A stretch of DNA of 64,000 nt from Pseudomonas sp. efr-133-TYG-5 (GTDB lineage Bacteria; Pseudomonadota; Gammaproteobacteria; Pseudomonadales; Pseudomonadaceae), in contig NZ_JARVSM010000003.1 of the NCBI RefSeq assembly GCF_030209175.1, forward strand, positions 159,658 to 223,657, given 5' to 3'. Position 1 is the stretch's first letter; each line of letters starts with the position of its first letter. Both the position numbers and the translations under genes were made by a program. The notes beneath the pieces are model-generated. The model ran no database searches and was not told where the DNA came from. It saw nothing but the letters and a program-made list of their open reading frames with translations. Shown here piece after piece: positions 8,571-17,780 of the stretch.

Positions 8571-8676
8571 GCTCCCACGCTCTGCGTGGGAACGCAGCTC
8601 GGGTCGTTCTGCGCCCCTTAAGAGCCGAACGCGGAGCATCCGTTGATGCGTTCCCACGCGGAACGTGGGAACGAGC
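8571..8676. repeat. Palindromic intergenic repeat (CCCACGC type)
   Basis: A 106-base imperfect palindrome whose outer arms read CTCCCACGCTCTGCGTGGGAACG and CGTTCCCACGCGGAACGTGGGAACGAG. Each arm is itself a small inverted repeat; the middle (CTGCGCC...GAACGCGGAGC) is weaker. It fills the space between the converging cinS and lolE genes. It looks like the multi-copy non-coding element seen between genes in P. fluorescens-group genomes. Confidence 0.75.
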
Positions 8677-8687
8677 ATCGGGAATGC

Positions 8688-9932
8688 TTACGAATAGCGC
8701 AGCGCGTGCGCCGGCTCGATCTTCGCCGCCCGCCACGCCGGGTACACCGTCGCCAGGAAGCTGAGGATAAAACCTGCCGAGCAGATCAGCAGCACGTCGC
8801 CACCTTGCAGCTCGGATGGCAGGTTGCTGACGAAGTACACATCGGAACTGAAGATGTGCTGGCCGGTGACGCGCTCCATCCAGCCCACCAGTTCACTGAC
8901 ATTGAGCGCGGCAATCACTCCGAGCACGCCGCCGATCAGCGTACCGACGATGCCGATCACCGTGCCCTGGACCATGAAGATCGCCATGATCTGCCGTGGC
9001 GTGGCACCGATGGTGCGCAGGATGGCGATGTCCGCGCCCTTGTCGTTCACCACCATGATCAGGGTCGCGATGATGTTGAACGCCGCCACCGCGACGATCA
9101 TCAGCAACAGCAGGCCGATCATGGTCTTTTCCATCTTCATCGCGCTGAACAGGCTGCCCTGGGTATGGGTCCAGTCGTCCGCCTTGAAATCCGCGCCGAG
9201 GCCGGCGGCGATGTCCGTGGAGACTTTCGGCGCGGCGTACAGATCCTTCACCGCCAGGCGCACGCTCTGCACCTGATTGGGTTCCCAGTGCTGCATCTGC
9301 GCGGCATCGGCGACGTGGATCAGGCCCATGGAGCCATCCAGCTCGGCGCCGACCTTGAACACGCCGACCACGTTCAGGCGCTGCATGCGTGGGGTGATGC
9401 CACCCGGTGCGGTGCTGACTTCCGGGACGATCAGGGTGATTTTGTCGCCGACATTCAGGCGGAAACGGCGCGCGGTGATTTCACCCAGCACCACGCCGAA
9501 TTCACCAGGCTTCAAGGCATCCAGGCGCCCTTGCACGATGTGCTGGGCGACGATCGACACCTTGCCTTCCTGGGCCGGGTCGACGCCACTGATCTGGATC
9601 GGCTGCATCAGGCCCTTGTAGGAGAGCATGCCTTCCATCTCGGTGAACGGCACCGCGGCGGTGACTTCGGGATTCTTCATCGCCGCGGCGGCGACGGGTT
9701 GCCAGTCGTCGATCGGCTTGACGCCGACGATGGTCGCGTGCGGCACCATGCCGAGGATGCGCGAACTCATTTCGCGCTGGAAGCCGTTCATCACCGACAG
9801 CACCACGATCATCGCCAGCACGCCGAGGGCGAGACCGATCATCGAGGTCATCGAGATGAATGAAACGAAGCGATTGCGGCGCTTGGCGCGGGTATAGCGC
9901 GTGCCGATAAAGATCGATAACGGTCTGAACAT
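8688..9932 (-). CDS. lolE: Lipoprotein-releasing system membrane protein LolE
   Basis: The second LolC/LolE-type permease of the LolCDE transporter, which frees outer-membrane lipoproteins from the inner membrane for LolA. It has 414 residues, four membrane segments (about 25-50, 270-295, 315-345, 375-400) and a large periplasmic domain after the first one (MacB-like core plus FtsX domain). The start [20 protein letters not shown] is nearly identical to that of LolC, so the pair arose by duplication. Unlike lolC and lolD, which overlap, it is separated from lolD by 63 bases that hold an intrinsic terminator. Confidence 0.92.
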   Translation of the reverse strand: MFRPLSIFIGTRYTRAKRRNRFVSFISMTSMIGLALGVLAMIVVLSVMNGFQREMSSRILGMVPHATIVGVKPIDDWQPVAAAAMKNPEVTAAVPFTEMEGMLSYKGLMQPIQISGVDPAQEGKVSIVAQHIVQGRLDALKPGEFGVVLGEITARRFRLNVGDKITLIVPEVSTAPGGITPRMQRLNVVGVFKVGAELDGSMGLIHVADAAQMQHWEPNQVQSVRLAVKDLYAAPKVSTDIAAGLGADFKADDWTHTQGSLFSAMKMEKTMIGLLLLMIVAVAAFNIIATLIMVVNDKGADIAILRTIGATPRQIMAIFMVQGTVIGIVGTLIGGVLGVIAALNVSELVGWMERVTGQHIFSSDVYFVSNLPSELQGGDVLLICSAGFILSFLATVYPAWRAAKIEPAHALRYS

Positions 9933-9948
9933 TCGCTGGGGCACCGTA

Positions 9949-9987
9949 TAAAAATAAAAGACCCGACGCTTTTTCAAGCGTCGGGTT
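9949..9987 (-). terminator. Intrinsic terminator between lolD and lolE
   Basis: On the minus strand ACCCGACGCTT-GAAA-AAGCGTCGGGT (perfect 11-bp stem) is followed by CTTTTATTTTTA. It begins about 10 bases after the lolD stop and ends 16 bases before lolE, so it lies inside what is otherwise a single operon. Confidence 0.8.
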
Positions 9988-9995
9988 TCAGCCAA

Positions 9996-10694
9996 TCAGA
10001 TAGGCGTCAGGCAACCTTCCTGCAGGTGCAGGACGCGATCCATCTGGCGGGCCAGGTTCATATCGTGGGTCACCACCAGGAACGCCGTGCGCATCGAAGT
10101 GCTGAGTTCCAGCATCAAATCCTGGATGCCCTGGGCAGTGTGGGAGTCGAGGTTGCCGGTCGGCTCGTCGAGCATCACCAGCCCCGGCTTGTTGACCAGG
10201 GCGCGGGCGATGGCCACACGCTGACGTTCACCGCCGGACAGCTCGGCCGGCTTGTGCTCCAGGCGATGGCCCAGGCCGACCCGCTCCAGCAGCGCCGTGG
10301 CGCGCTGACGGGCTTGCGGGATCGACGTTTTGCCGATCAGCAGCGGCATGCAGACGTTTTCCAGCGCGGTGAATTCCGGCAGCAGGTGGTGGAACTGGTA
10401 AACGAAGCCCAGCGCGCGGTTACGCAGCAGGCCGCGTTTTTTCTCGCTGAGCGCCGACAGCTCTTCGCCATCGAGCCAGACACTGCCCTGGGTCGGCGTG
10501 TCGAGGCCGCCGAGCAGGTTGAGCAATGTACTCTTGCCCGAGCCCGAGGTGCCGACGATGGCCACACGCTCGCCCGGGTGCAGCTCCAGTTGCAGGTTGG
10601 CCAACACTTGCACCGACTCCGGGCCTTCCTCGTAGGATTTGCCCAGGTTGCGGCAGCTCAGAATTGCTTTTTCACTCATGCCCGACTCACTCAT
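9996..10694 (-). CDS. lolD: Lipoprotein-releasing system ATPase LolD
   Basis: The ATPase of LolCDE. Its 232 residues match the family. Walker A (GTSGSGKST), signature ([15 protein letters not shown]), Walker B ([12 protein letters not shown]) and the switch histidine (VVTHDMN) are intact. The start at MSESGMSEK is preferred: GGAGG lies nine bases upstream and it overlaps the lolC end. A second in-frame ATG 15 bases later gives a 227-residue form with a poorer ribosome site. Confidence 0.95.
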   Translation of the reverse strand: MSESGMSEKAILSCRNLGKSYEEGPESVQVLANLQLELHPGERVAIVGTSGSGKSTLLNLLGGLDTPTQGSVWLDGEELSALSEKKRGLLRNRALGFVYQFHHLLPEFTALENVCMPLLIGKTSIPQARQRATALLERVGLGHRLEHKPAELSGGERQRVAIARALVNKPGLVMLDEPTGNLDSHTAQGIQDLMLELSTSMRTAFLVVTHDMNLARQMDRVLHLQEGCLTPI

Positions 10695-11937
10695 AACGTA
10701 GCGCCTCCGCCGGCTGGGTGCGCGCGGCACGCCAGGCTGGATACAGGGTGGCGAGGAAACTCAGGACCAACGCGGCGGCGCAGACCATGACGACGTCCTG
10801 GCTCTGCACCTGCGACGGCAGGTAATCAATGAAGTACACATCGGCGTTGAGGAACTTGTGCCCGATCAGGCCTTCGAGCGCCGAAATCGCTGCGCTGACG
10901 TTGAGCGCGGCGAAGATCCCGACCACCGCGCCGATCGCCGTACCGACCACGCCGATCACCGTGCCCTGGACCATGAACGTGCGCATGATCGTGCCCGGCG
11001 TGGCGCCCAGCGTACGCAGAATGGCGATGTCGCCCTTCTTGTCGTTCACCACCATCACCAGCGTGGAAATGATGTTGAACGCCGCCACCGCGACGATCAG
11101 CAGCAACAGCAGGCCGATCATGGCTTTTTCCATGCGGATCGCCTGATACAGGTTGCCGTGGGTACGGGTCCAGTCGCGCGCGTAGTAATGGTCTTCACCC
11201 AGCTGCTGGGCGATGTTCCAGGCTTCGCGCGGCGCCTGGAACAGATCGTCGAACTTCAGCCGCAGGCCTTGTACCTGGTCGGGTTTCCAGCGGTGCATCT
11301 TCGCCAGATCCTGCAGGTTGGTCACGCCCAGGTAGCCGTCGAGCTCGCCGGCGCCGACATGGAAAATGCCGACCACGGTGAAGCGTTTCATGCGCGGGAA
11401 CATCCCAGCCGGGGTCACGCTGACCTCCGGGGCGACGAAGGTGATCTTGTCACCGATGCCGACGCCGAGCTTGGTCGCGGCCTTGTCGCCGATGACGATG
11501 CCGAAGCTGCCCGGCGTCAGGTCATCGAGTTTGCCCTGCTGCATGAAGTTGTCGATGATCGAGACGTTGCGCTCGAGCGCCGGATCGATGGCATTGAGCA
11601 GGACCTTGGACACCTGGCCGTTGTTGGTCAGCAGCCCCTGCATCTGGGTGAAGGGCGCGACGGCCGTCACCTGCGGGTTCTGCCTGACCTTGGCGGCAAG
11701 GCTTTGCCAGTCGTTGATGGCTTCGCCGGACTCGATGGTCGCGTGGGGCACCATGCCCAGCACGCGGGTGCGCATTTCATGATCGAAGCCGTTCATCACC
11801 GACAGCACCACGATCATCACGACCACGCCGAGGGCGAGACCGATCATCGAAGTCAGGGAAATGAATGACACAAAATGATTGCGACGCTTTGCACGGGTAT
11901 AACGCGTGCCGATAAATACGAAGAGAGGTCTGAACAT
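10687..11937 (-). CDS. lolC: Lipoprotein-releasing system membrane protein LolC
   Basis: A 416-residue LolC/LolE-family permease with four membrane segments: one near the N-terminus ([23 protein letters not shown]) and three after about 270, including [21 protein letters not shown] and the FtsX-type region. The periplasmic domain between them binds LolA in E. coli LolC. It is first in the minus-strand order lolC-lolD-lolE and overlaps lolD by eight bases. It is divergent from the PilZ gene. Confidence 0.93.
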   Translation of the reverse strand: MFRPLFVFIGTRYTRAKRRNHFVSFISLTSMIGLALGVVVMIVVLSVMNGFDHEMRTRVLGMVPHATIESGEAINDWQSLAAKVRQNPQVTAVAPFTQMQGLLTNNGQVSKVLLNAIDPALERNVSIIDNFMQQGKLDDLTPGSFGIVIGDKAATKLGVGIGDKITFVAPEVSVTPAGMFPRMKRFTVVGIFHVGAGELDGYLGVTNLQDLAKMHRWKPDQVQGLRLKFDDLFQAPREAWNIAQQLGEDHYYARDWTRTHGNLYQAIRMEKAMIGLLLLLIVAVAAFNIISTLVMVVNDKKGDIAILRTLGATPGTIMRTFMVQGTVIGVVGTAIGAVVGIFAALNVSAAISALEGLIGHKFLNADVYFIDYLPSQVQSQDVVMVCAAALVLSFLATLYPAWRAARTQPAEALRYE

Positions 11938-12031
11938 GTCGGGGCTTGTTCGGAGGGAAAAGGAACGTCCTTGTGGCGGGGGTCGATAACCAGCTTTACA
12001 CTCAGACCACCGCCGCTACCATGGGTTCGCC

Positions 12032-12613
12032 ATGTCGACATTAGATGAAGAAGATCGCCGCGAATACTACCGTATCGAGGACATGATCGCACTGGAAATT
12101 CGGCCCCTGTCCGCGCCCGAAGCGGCAGGCCAGGAAGTGTTGCAGGATGCTTCCCCGCTGTTCAACCTGCTCAGTGAACTGCACCTGAGCGAATTCGAGT
12201 CGCAACACCTGTTGCGCCAGATCAGCGAACGCGACCGCGCCATCGCCGCGTTCCTCAAATCACAGAACAAACGCATCGACCTGCTCAGTCAGGTGGTGGC
12301 GCTGACGGTGCTCGGCCATATCGGCGAACCGCAACCGGTGATCCTCTCCGAAGGCGGCATCGACTTTGAGCACCCGACGCCGATTGCCAGCGGTGCGCAC
12401 CTGTCGGTCAAACTGGTGTTGATGCCGCAGGCGCTCGGCCTGTTGCTGCGTGCCCGCGTGACCCATTGCGACCGCAAGGGCGACGGCTACGACGTCGGCA
12501 CCGAGTTCGAACACCTGACCGATGCCCAGCGCCAATTGCTCGCCCGCTACATTTTGCAGAAGCAGGCCCAGGAACGACGCCTGGCCCGCGAACAGAACGA
12601 ATCAGGCATTTAA
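12032..12613 (+). CDS. PilZ-domain protein
   Basis: A 193-residue cytosolic protein with a PilZ-like layout. An Arg-rich N-terminal element (DRREYYRIED, about 8-17) resembles the RxxxR c-di-GMP contact. A helical middle part (60-100) precedes a beta-rich C-terminal half (LLLRARVTHCDRKGDGYDVGTEF). The second PilZ signature (D/N)xSxxG is not clearly present, so c-di-GMP binding is uncertain. It is divergent from lolC and 13 bases upstream of the phosphodiesterase gene, an arrangement I recall from other Pseudomonas. Confidence 0.7.
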   Translation: MSTLDEEDRREYYRIEDMIALEIRPLSAPEAAGQEVLQDASPLFNLLSELHLSEFESQHLLRQISERDRAIAAFLKSQNKRIDLLSQVVALTVLGHIGEPQPVILSEGGIDFEHPTPIASGAHLSVKLVLMPQALGLLLRARVTHCDRKGDGYDVGTEFEHLTDAQRQLLARYILQKQAQERRLAREQNESGI

Positions 12614-12626
12614 TTAAGGAAGAACC

Positions 12627-13349
12627 GTGACCCTCATCTACGGCCACCGCGGCGCCAAGGGCGAAGCACCGGAAAACACCCTGACCAGCTTTCAGGAATG
12701 TCTCAAGCACGGCGTACGCCGTTGCGAACTGGACCTGCACCTGTCCAAGGATGGCGAGCTGATGGTCATTCACGACCCGACCCTCAAGCGCACCACCGAC
12801 CGCCGCGGCAAGGTCGTCGAGCACACCGCGGCGGAACTGGTGACCTACGACGCGCGCAAGGGCGGCCCGGGCTGGATCAAGCCGTGCCCGATTCCGACGC
12901 TGGAAGCATTGTTCGAGCAATGCGATTTCGAGCACTGGCAGCTGGAAGTCAAGAGCGCCTCGCGCACCCGCGCCGCCACCACGGTGCTGGCGATCCGGGA
13001 AATGGCGCAACGCCATGGCCTGCTCGACAAGGTGACGATCACCTCGAGTTCGCGGGAAGTGTTGAAGGCGGCACTGGATCTGGTGCCCGACGTTTCGCGC
13101 GGACTGGTCGCCGAGTACGCCTGGCTCGACCCTCTGAAAGTCGCGGCAAGCTATGGCTGCGAGATTCTGGCGCTGAACTGGACGCTGTGTACGCCGGAGC
13201 GCCTGCAGAAGGCACAGCGCCAGGGCCTGCATGTGTCGGTGTGGACCGTCAACGAGCCCGCGCTGATGCGCAGACTCGCCGACTTCGGCGTTGACAGCCT
13301 GATTACAGACTTTCCCGGTTTGGCCACCGCCACGCTCGGGAATGGCTGA
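12627..13349 (+). CDS. Glycerophosphodiester phosphodiesterase (UgpQ-like, cytosolic)
   Basis: Cleaves deacylated phospholipids to glycerol-3-phosphate and an alcohol. The 240-residue GDPD TIM barrel has the catalytic HRG...PENT motif at 7-19 (GHRGAKGEAPENT), metal ligands in CELDLHLSKDG and the second catalytic histidine in VIHDPTLKRTTD. It ends with the family's WTVNEP and ITDFPG elements. There is no signal peptide, so it acts in the cytosol. It starts at GTG, with TAAGGA seven bases upstream, and is probably cotranscribed with the PilZ gene. Confidence 0.92.
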   Translation: MTLIYGHRGAKGEAPENTLTSFQECLKHGVRRCELDLHLSKDGELMVIHDPTLKRTTDRRGKVVEHTAAELVTYDARKGGPGWIKPCPIPTLEALFEQCDFEHWQLEVKSASRTRAATTVLAIREMAQRHGLLDKVTITSSSREVLKAALDLVPDVSRGLVAEYAWLDPLKVAASYGCEILALNWTLCTPERLQKAQRQGLHVSVWTVNEPALMRRLADFGVDSLITDFPGLATATLGNG

Positions 13350-13359
13350 AATCGGTCTC

Positions 13360-13396
13360 CCCGGCCGGCTCAGGCCACCGGCCGGAGCCCGTCAAA
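13360..13396. terminator. GC-rich hairpin between converging genes
   Basis: CTCCCCGGCCGGCT...GCCACCGGCCGGAG forms a strong stem between the phosphodiesterase and sthA stops. There is no good T run on either side, so its role as a terminator is only probable. Confidence 0.45.
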
Positions 13397-14786
13397 AAAG
13401 CCGGTTGAGGCCGTCGTATGCAGCGACCCGATAGGCTTCGGCCATGGTCGGGTAGTTGAACGTGGTGTTGACGAAGTACTTCAGGGTGTTCAGTTCGCCC
13501 GGCTGGTTCATGATCGCCTGGCCGATGTGGACGATCTCCGAAGCCTGGTAGCCGAAGCAGTGCACGCCCAGCACTTCCAGGGTCTCGCGGTGGAACAGGA
13601 TCTTCAGCATGCCTTGCGGCTCGCCGGCGATCTGCGCCCGCGCCATGCTCTTGAAGAACGCCTTGCCCACTTCGTACGGCACCTTGGCCTGGGTCAGTTC
13701 CTGCTCGTTCTTGCCGATCGAGCTGATCTCCGGAATGGTGTAGATGCCGGTCGGCACGTCATTCACAAAGCGCCAGCTGCCGTTATCGACGATGCTGCCG
13801 GCCGCCGAACGACCCTGGTCGTGGGCGGCACTGGCCAGGCTCGGCCAGCCGATCACGTCACCGGCACCGTAGATGTTCGGTACGCAGGTGCGGTAAGCCT
13901 CGTCGACTTCGATCTGGCCGCGGCTGTTGACCTTGACCCCGATGTTTTCCAGGCCCAGCTGATCGGTGTTGCCGGTGCGACCGTTGCACCAGAGCAAGGC
14001 GTCGGCCTTGATTTTCTTGCCGGATTTCAGATGCAGGATCACGCCGTTGTCGACGCCTTCCACGCGATCGTAGTCTTCGTTGTGCCGCACGGTGATGTTG
14101 TTGTTGCTGAAGTGATAGCTCAGCGCCTGGGAGATTTCCGAGTCGAGGAAGCTCAGCAATTGGCCGCGGTTGTCGACCAGTTCGACCAGCACACCTAGGC
14201 CGCTGAAGATCGAGGCGTATTCGCAACCGATCACGCCAGCACCGTAGACAATCAGTTTGCGCGGGGTGTGGCCGAGGCTGAGGATGGTGTCGCTATCGTA
14301 GATACGCGGGTGGTGGAAATCGATGTCCGCCGGACGATACGGACGCGAACCGGTGGCAATGATGATGTGCTTGGCCACCAGTTTCTCGACCACGCCGTTG
14401 GCGCAGACCACTTCGATGGTCTGCTCGTCGGCGAAGCTGCCGGTGCCGAAGAACACGTCGACGCGGTTGCGGGCGTAGTAGCCGGTGCGCGAGGCGACCT
14501 GCTTGGAAATGACTTTCTCGGCGCTTTTCAACACGTCCGGGAAGGAGAACCAGCGCGGCTCGCCGATCGCCCGGAACATCGGGTTGGTGTTGAACTGCAT
14601 GATCTGCCGCACCGAGTGACGCAAGGCCTTGGACGGGATGGTGCCCAGGTGGGTGCAGTTGCCGCCGACCTGGCGACGGCTGTCGACCATCGCCACCTTG
14701 CGCCCTGCTTTGGCGGCGTTCATTGCCGCGCCTTCTCCCGCCGGGCCGGAACCCAGCACCACCACGTCGTAGTTGTAGACAGCCAT
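13392..14786 (-). CDS. sthA: Soluble pyridine nucleotide transhydrogenase
   Basis: An FAD enzyme that passes hydride between NADPH and NAD+, balancing the two pools in the cytosol. It has 464 residues: FAD-binding [11 protein letters not shown] at 12-22, [17 protein letters not shown] (with only one of the two disulfide cysteines of related reductases, as is normal for Sth), an NAD(P)-binding [13 protein letters not shown] motif near 180, and the C-terminal dimer domain with [16 protein letters not shown]. It stands alone, divergent from no gene; about 200 bases separate it from apbE. Confidence 0.96.
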   Translation of the reverse strand: MAVYNYDVVVLGSGPAGEGAAMNAAKAGRKVAMVDSRRQVGGNCTHLGTIPSKALRHSVRQIMQFNTNPMFRAIGEPRWFSFPDVLKSAEKVISKQVASRTGYYARNRVDVFFGTGSFADEQTIEVVCANGVVEKLVAKHIIIATGSRPYRPADIDFHHPRIYDSDTILSLGHTPRKLIVYGAGVIGCEYASIFSGLGVLVELVDNRGQLLSFLDSEISQALSYHFSNNNITVRHNEDYDRVEGVDNGVILHLKSGKKIKADALLWCNGRTGNTDQLGLENIGVKVNSRGQIEVDEAYRTCVPNIYGAGDVIGWPSLASAAHDQGRSAAGSIVDNGSWRFVNDVPTGIYTIPEISSIGKNEQELTQAKVPYEVGKAFFKSMARAQIAGEPQGMLKILFHRETLEVLGVHCFGYQASEIVHIGQAIMNQPGELNTLKYFVNTTFNYPTMAEAYRVAAYDGLNRLF

Positions 14787-14988
14787 GCGTACTCCTCAGA
14801 ACAGGCCGCGGTGCCAGCAGCACCGGCGGCTAAATCACGCCGAACGGCGGCGCGAAGGAACAATTGGGGGGTCGGTAGAGAACCCGGACACAGTCTATAG
14901 AAGCGTCAACGCCGCGCACATTAACCCTTGGTCGCGTCGTAGGCTACTTTTGCCTGCACTACAACGCCAGTTTTCGTCTTGTCCCCGG

Positions 14989-16002
14989 TCAGTTTTTTAC
15001 GCCAACCAGCCGATCGAAAGCCGCACTGGTGCGGGTGACGAAACCTGTATCGGCACGAATCACGAAAAATGCACCAATCTGATGTTTCTCGGCAAAGTCC
15101 CAGGCCTTTTCCGGCCCGAGAATCAACAACAGCGTCGAGAGGCCGTCGGCCATCACCGTGCGAGGATCAATCACCGTGACCGACGCCAGGTTGTGCAGCA
15201 CCGGCGCCCCGCTGCGCGCATCGAACGTGTGGGAATAGCGCCGGCCGTCCTGCTGAAAATAGTTGCGGTAGTCGCCGGACGTGGAAACACCGTAGCCATC
15301 GACCTGAATGATTCGCTCGACCACCTGTTGATCGTCGCGCGGCTCCTCCAGCGCGATGCGCCACGCCGAACCATCGAGCTTGCTGCCCCTGGCCTTGAGT
15401 TCACCGGTAGCTTCGGCGAGGTAGTCATGGATGCCCATGGCCTCCAGCCTGGCGGCGATGGTGTCGACGGCATAACCGGCAGCGATGCTGTTGAAGTCGA
15501 CTTCGACCGGCGCATCCTTGCACAAGCGGTCGCCGTCGATACGCAAATGCCGGTAGCCGACCCGTTGCAGGGTTTCGGCGAGTGCGGCGGCGCTGGGGAC
15601 TTTCTCTTCACGACCTTGCGGGCCGAAGCCCCACAGGTTCATCAGCGGCTCGACCGTCAAGTCGTAGGAACCTTCGCTTTGCTCTGACAGTTGCTCGCCA
15701 ACGCGGACCAATTCGAGCACCGCAGCAGGCATGGTCTGGCAGCTATTGGCCGGCAATGCATTAAAACGCTCGATGTCCGAGTCATGGCGGTAGGTCGACA
15801 TCTGGCGGTCGATGTCAGTGAGGATCTGTTCCACTTCCGGCTGGACCTGCGCGACGCCGGGAAGGCCGGCATGGCGCACGTACTTGATCGAATAGGTACT
15901 GCCCATGGTCGGGCCGCCGAAGCTTTCCATGGAATCGCCGCTGCCGCAGCCGGACAAAGTGCCCACAAGCAGCAAAAGACCAATCAGGCGCTTTTTAGAC
16001 AA
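14989..16002 (-). CDS. apbE: ApbE family FAD:protein FMN transferase, lipoprotein
   Basis: Attaches FMN covalently to threonine residues of target flavoproteins such as NqrB/C and RnfG/D. A lipoprotein signal with lipobox LSGC near residue 20 is followed by the ApbE fold: GPTMGSTYSIKY, the FAD/Mg-binding VDFNSIAAGYAVD and GDYRNYF...YSHTFDARSG, and the C-terminal DGLSTLLLILG. The start is uncertain. I prefer a TTG (LSKKRLIG...) preceded by GGAGTAGGGGA, since it gives a normal signal peptide; an upstream GTG at 16035 adds 11 residues. No nqr or rnf operon is in this window, so the substrate is elsewhere. Confidence 0.9.
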   Translation of the reverse strand: MSKKRLIGLLLLVGTLSGCGSGDSMESFGGPTMGSTYSIKYVRHAGLPGVAQVQPEVEQILTDIDRQMSTYRHDSDIERFNALPANSCQTMPAAVLELVRVGEQLSEQSEGSYDLTVEPLMNLWGFGPQGREEKVPSAAALAETLQRVGYRHLRIDGDRLCKDAPVEVDFNSIAAGYAVDTIAARLEAMGIHDYLAEATGELKARGSKLDGSAWRIALEEPRDDQQVVERIIQVDGYGVSTSGDYRNYFQQDGRRYSHTFDARSGAPVLHNLASVTVIDPRTVMADGLSTLLLILGPEKAWDFAEKHQIGAFFVIRADTGFVTRTSAAFDRLVGVKN

Positions 16003-16304
16003 ATCCCCTACTCCCCACAGCGAACCCTCTGACACAGCGCAAAGCTGAGGATTATGCGTCAGAACTTGCAGGCTCGGCGTGCCGCAGCCCCAGCCCGAAG
16101 TTTTTCATTCGCTTGATAGCCTCATGCTGGCCTTGGTAATGGCTAGATCGTTTAAGCAGCAGCCTAACCAGTTGTTGCCTATCGATCTTTATACACATAT
16201 GGTTACAAAACTGTTCAGAGGCGCTGCCTGAGTTGCCGCGTGACAGCGAGGAAGTGTCTAGACCAAGGATTTCCAACAAGACAGCCAACAGAGAGTACGA
16301 ACCA

Positions 16305-17606
16305 ATGTCCTCCACCACGGGCAAAGGCAAAGCGATTTTTCGCGTTGTCAGCGGCAATTTTCTCGAAATGTTCGACTTCATGGTCTACGGCTTCTACGCC
16401 ACGGCCATCGCCAAGACCTTCTTCCCCACTGACAGCGCCTTCGCTTCGTTGATGCTCTCGCTGGCCACCTTCGGGGCCGGGTTCCTGATGCGTCCGCTGG
16501 GGGCGATCTTTCTCGGCGCCTACATCGACCGTCATGGCCGCCGGCAGGGCCTGATCATCACACTGGCGCTGATGGCTGCCGGCACGGTGCTGATTGCCTG
16601 CGTACCGGGCTACGCCACGCTGGGCGTCGCCGCACCGCTGATCGTACTGTTCGGGCGTCTGTTGCAAGGTTTCTCGGCGGGCGTCGAACTCGGTGGCGTG
16701 TCGGTTTACCTGGCGGAAATCGCCACACCGGGGCGCAAGGGCTTCTTCGTCAGCTGGCAGTCCGCTAGCCAGCAAGCGGCGGTAGTGTTCGCTGGCCTGC
16801 TCGGCGTCGGTCTCAATCACTGGCTGAGCCCGGAACAGATGGGCGACTGGGGCTGGCGCGTGCCGTTCCTGATTGGCTGCATGATCGTCCCGGTGATCTT
16901 CGTCATTCGCCGCTCCCTGGAGGAAACCCCGGAATTCCAGGCGCGCAAACACCGCCCTACCCTGCGTGAAATTGTCCGCTCGATCGGTCAGAACTTTGGC
17001 ATCGTCATCGCCGGCATGGCGCTGGTGGTCATGACCACCGTGTCGTTCTACCTGATCACCGCCTACACCCCGACCTTCGGCAAGGCCGAACTGCACCTGT
17101 CGGATTTCGACGCCTTGCTGGTCACGGTGTGTATCGGCCTGTCGAACTTCTTCTGGTTGCCGGTGATGGGTTCGCTGTCCGACAGGATCGGCCGTAAACC
17201 CCTACTGCTGGCAGCGACGATTCTGGCGATTCTCACCGCGTACCCGGCACTCTCGTGGCTGGTGGCGAACCCGAGCTTCAGTCATCTGCTGATCGTCGAA
17301 CTCTGGCTGTCGTTCCTGTACGGCTCGTACAACGGGGCGATGGTGGTGGCGCTGACCGAAATCATGCCGGTGGACGTGCGCACGACCGGTTTCTCCCTGG
17401 CCTACAGCCTGGCGACCGCGACCTTTGGCGGGTTTACCCCGGCGGCCTGCACCTATCTGATTCACGTGCTGGACAACAAGGCTGCACCCGGGATCTGGCT
17501 CAGCGGTGCGGCGGTGCTGGGACTGATTGCGACGCTGGTGCTGTTTCGTGGCAACAAGCATGAGTTGCGCACGGCGCAAGCGGCTGTGGCAGGCGGGGCC
17601 CGATAG
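16305..17606 (+). CDS. MFS tricarboxylate/proton symporter (CitA/TcuC-like)
   Basis: A 433-residue inner-membrane transporter with 12 predicted helices, of the metabolite:H+ symporter family. The [19 protein letters not shown] start, the DRHGRRQGL loop between helices 2 and 3 and the SDRIGRKP repeat in the second half are typical. The similarity is closest to citrate and tricarballylate carriers. The start at [12 protein letters not shown] fits the family; the frame is open further upstream without a better ribosome site. It has no enzyme neighbour for citrate use. Confidence 0.85.
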   Translation: MSSTTGKGKAIFRVVSGNFLEMFDFMVYGFYATAIAKTFFPTDSAFASLMLSLATFGAGFLMRPLGAIFLGAYIDRHGRRQGLIITLALMAAGTVLIACVPGYATLGVAAPLIVLFGRLLQGFSAGVELGGVSVYLAEIATPGRKGFFVSWQSASQQAAVVFAGLLGVGLNHWLSPEQMGDWGWRVPFLIGCMIVPVIFVIRRSLEETPEFQARKHRPTLREIVRSIGQNFGIVIAGMALVVMTTVSFYLITAYTPTFGKAELHLSDFDALLVTVCIGLSNFFWLPVMGSLSDRIGRKPLLLAATILAILTAYPALSWLVANPSFSHLLIVELWLSFLYGSYNGAMVVALTEIMPVDVRTTGFSLAYSLATATFGGFTPAACTYLIHVLDNKAAPGIWLSGAAVLGLIATLVLFRGNKHELRTAQAAVAGGAR

Positions 17607-17613
17607 GGCGCCA

Positions 17614-17703
17614 TCGCTGGCAAGCCAGCTGCCACAAGGTCTTGAGGCGTACCTGCCATTGCGCAGCCTGCCAGGACACCTGTGGGAGGTGGCTTGCCAG
17701 CGA
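17614..17703. repeat. REP-like inverted pair
   Basis: TCGCTGGCAAGCCAGCTGCCACA and TGTGGGAGGTGGCTTGCCAGCGA face each other about 45 bases apart. This is a slightly diverged version of the Pseudomonas REP doublet. Confidence 0.75.
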
Positions 17704-17731
17704 AGAGGCCGGATAGAGATCTGCCAGGCAT

Positions 17732-17765
17732 AAAAAAACGCCCCGACCAAAGTCGGGGCGTTTTC
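17732..17765. terminator. Bidirectional terminator next to gap
   Basis: AAAAAAACGCCCCGAC / GTCGGGGCGTTTT hairpin with A and T runs, 15 bases past the stop of the minus-strand GAPDH gene. Confidence 0.9.
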
Positions 17766-17780
17766 ATTTGCCGCTAAGGC

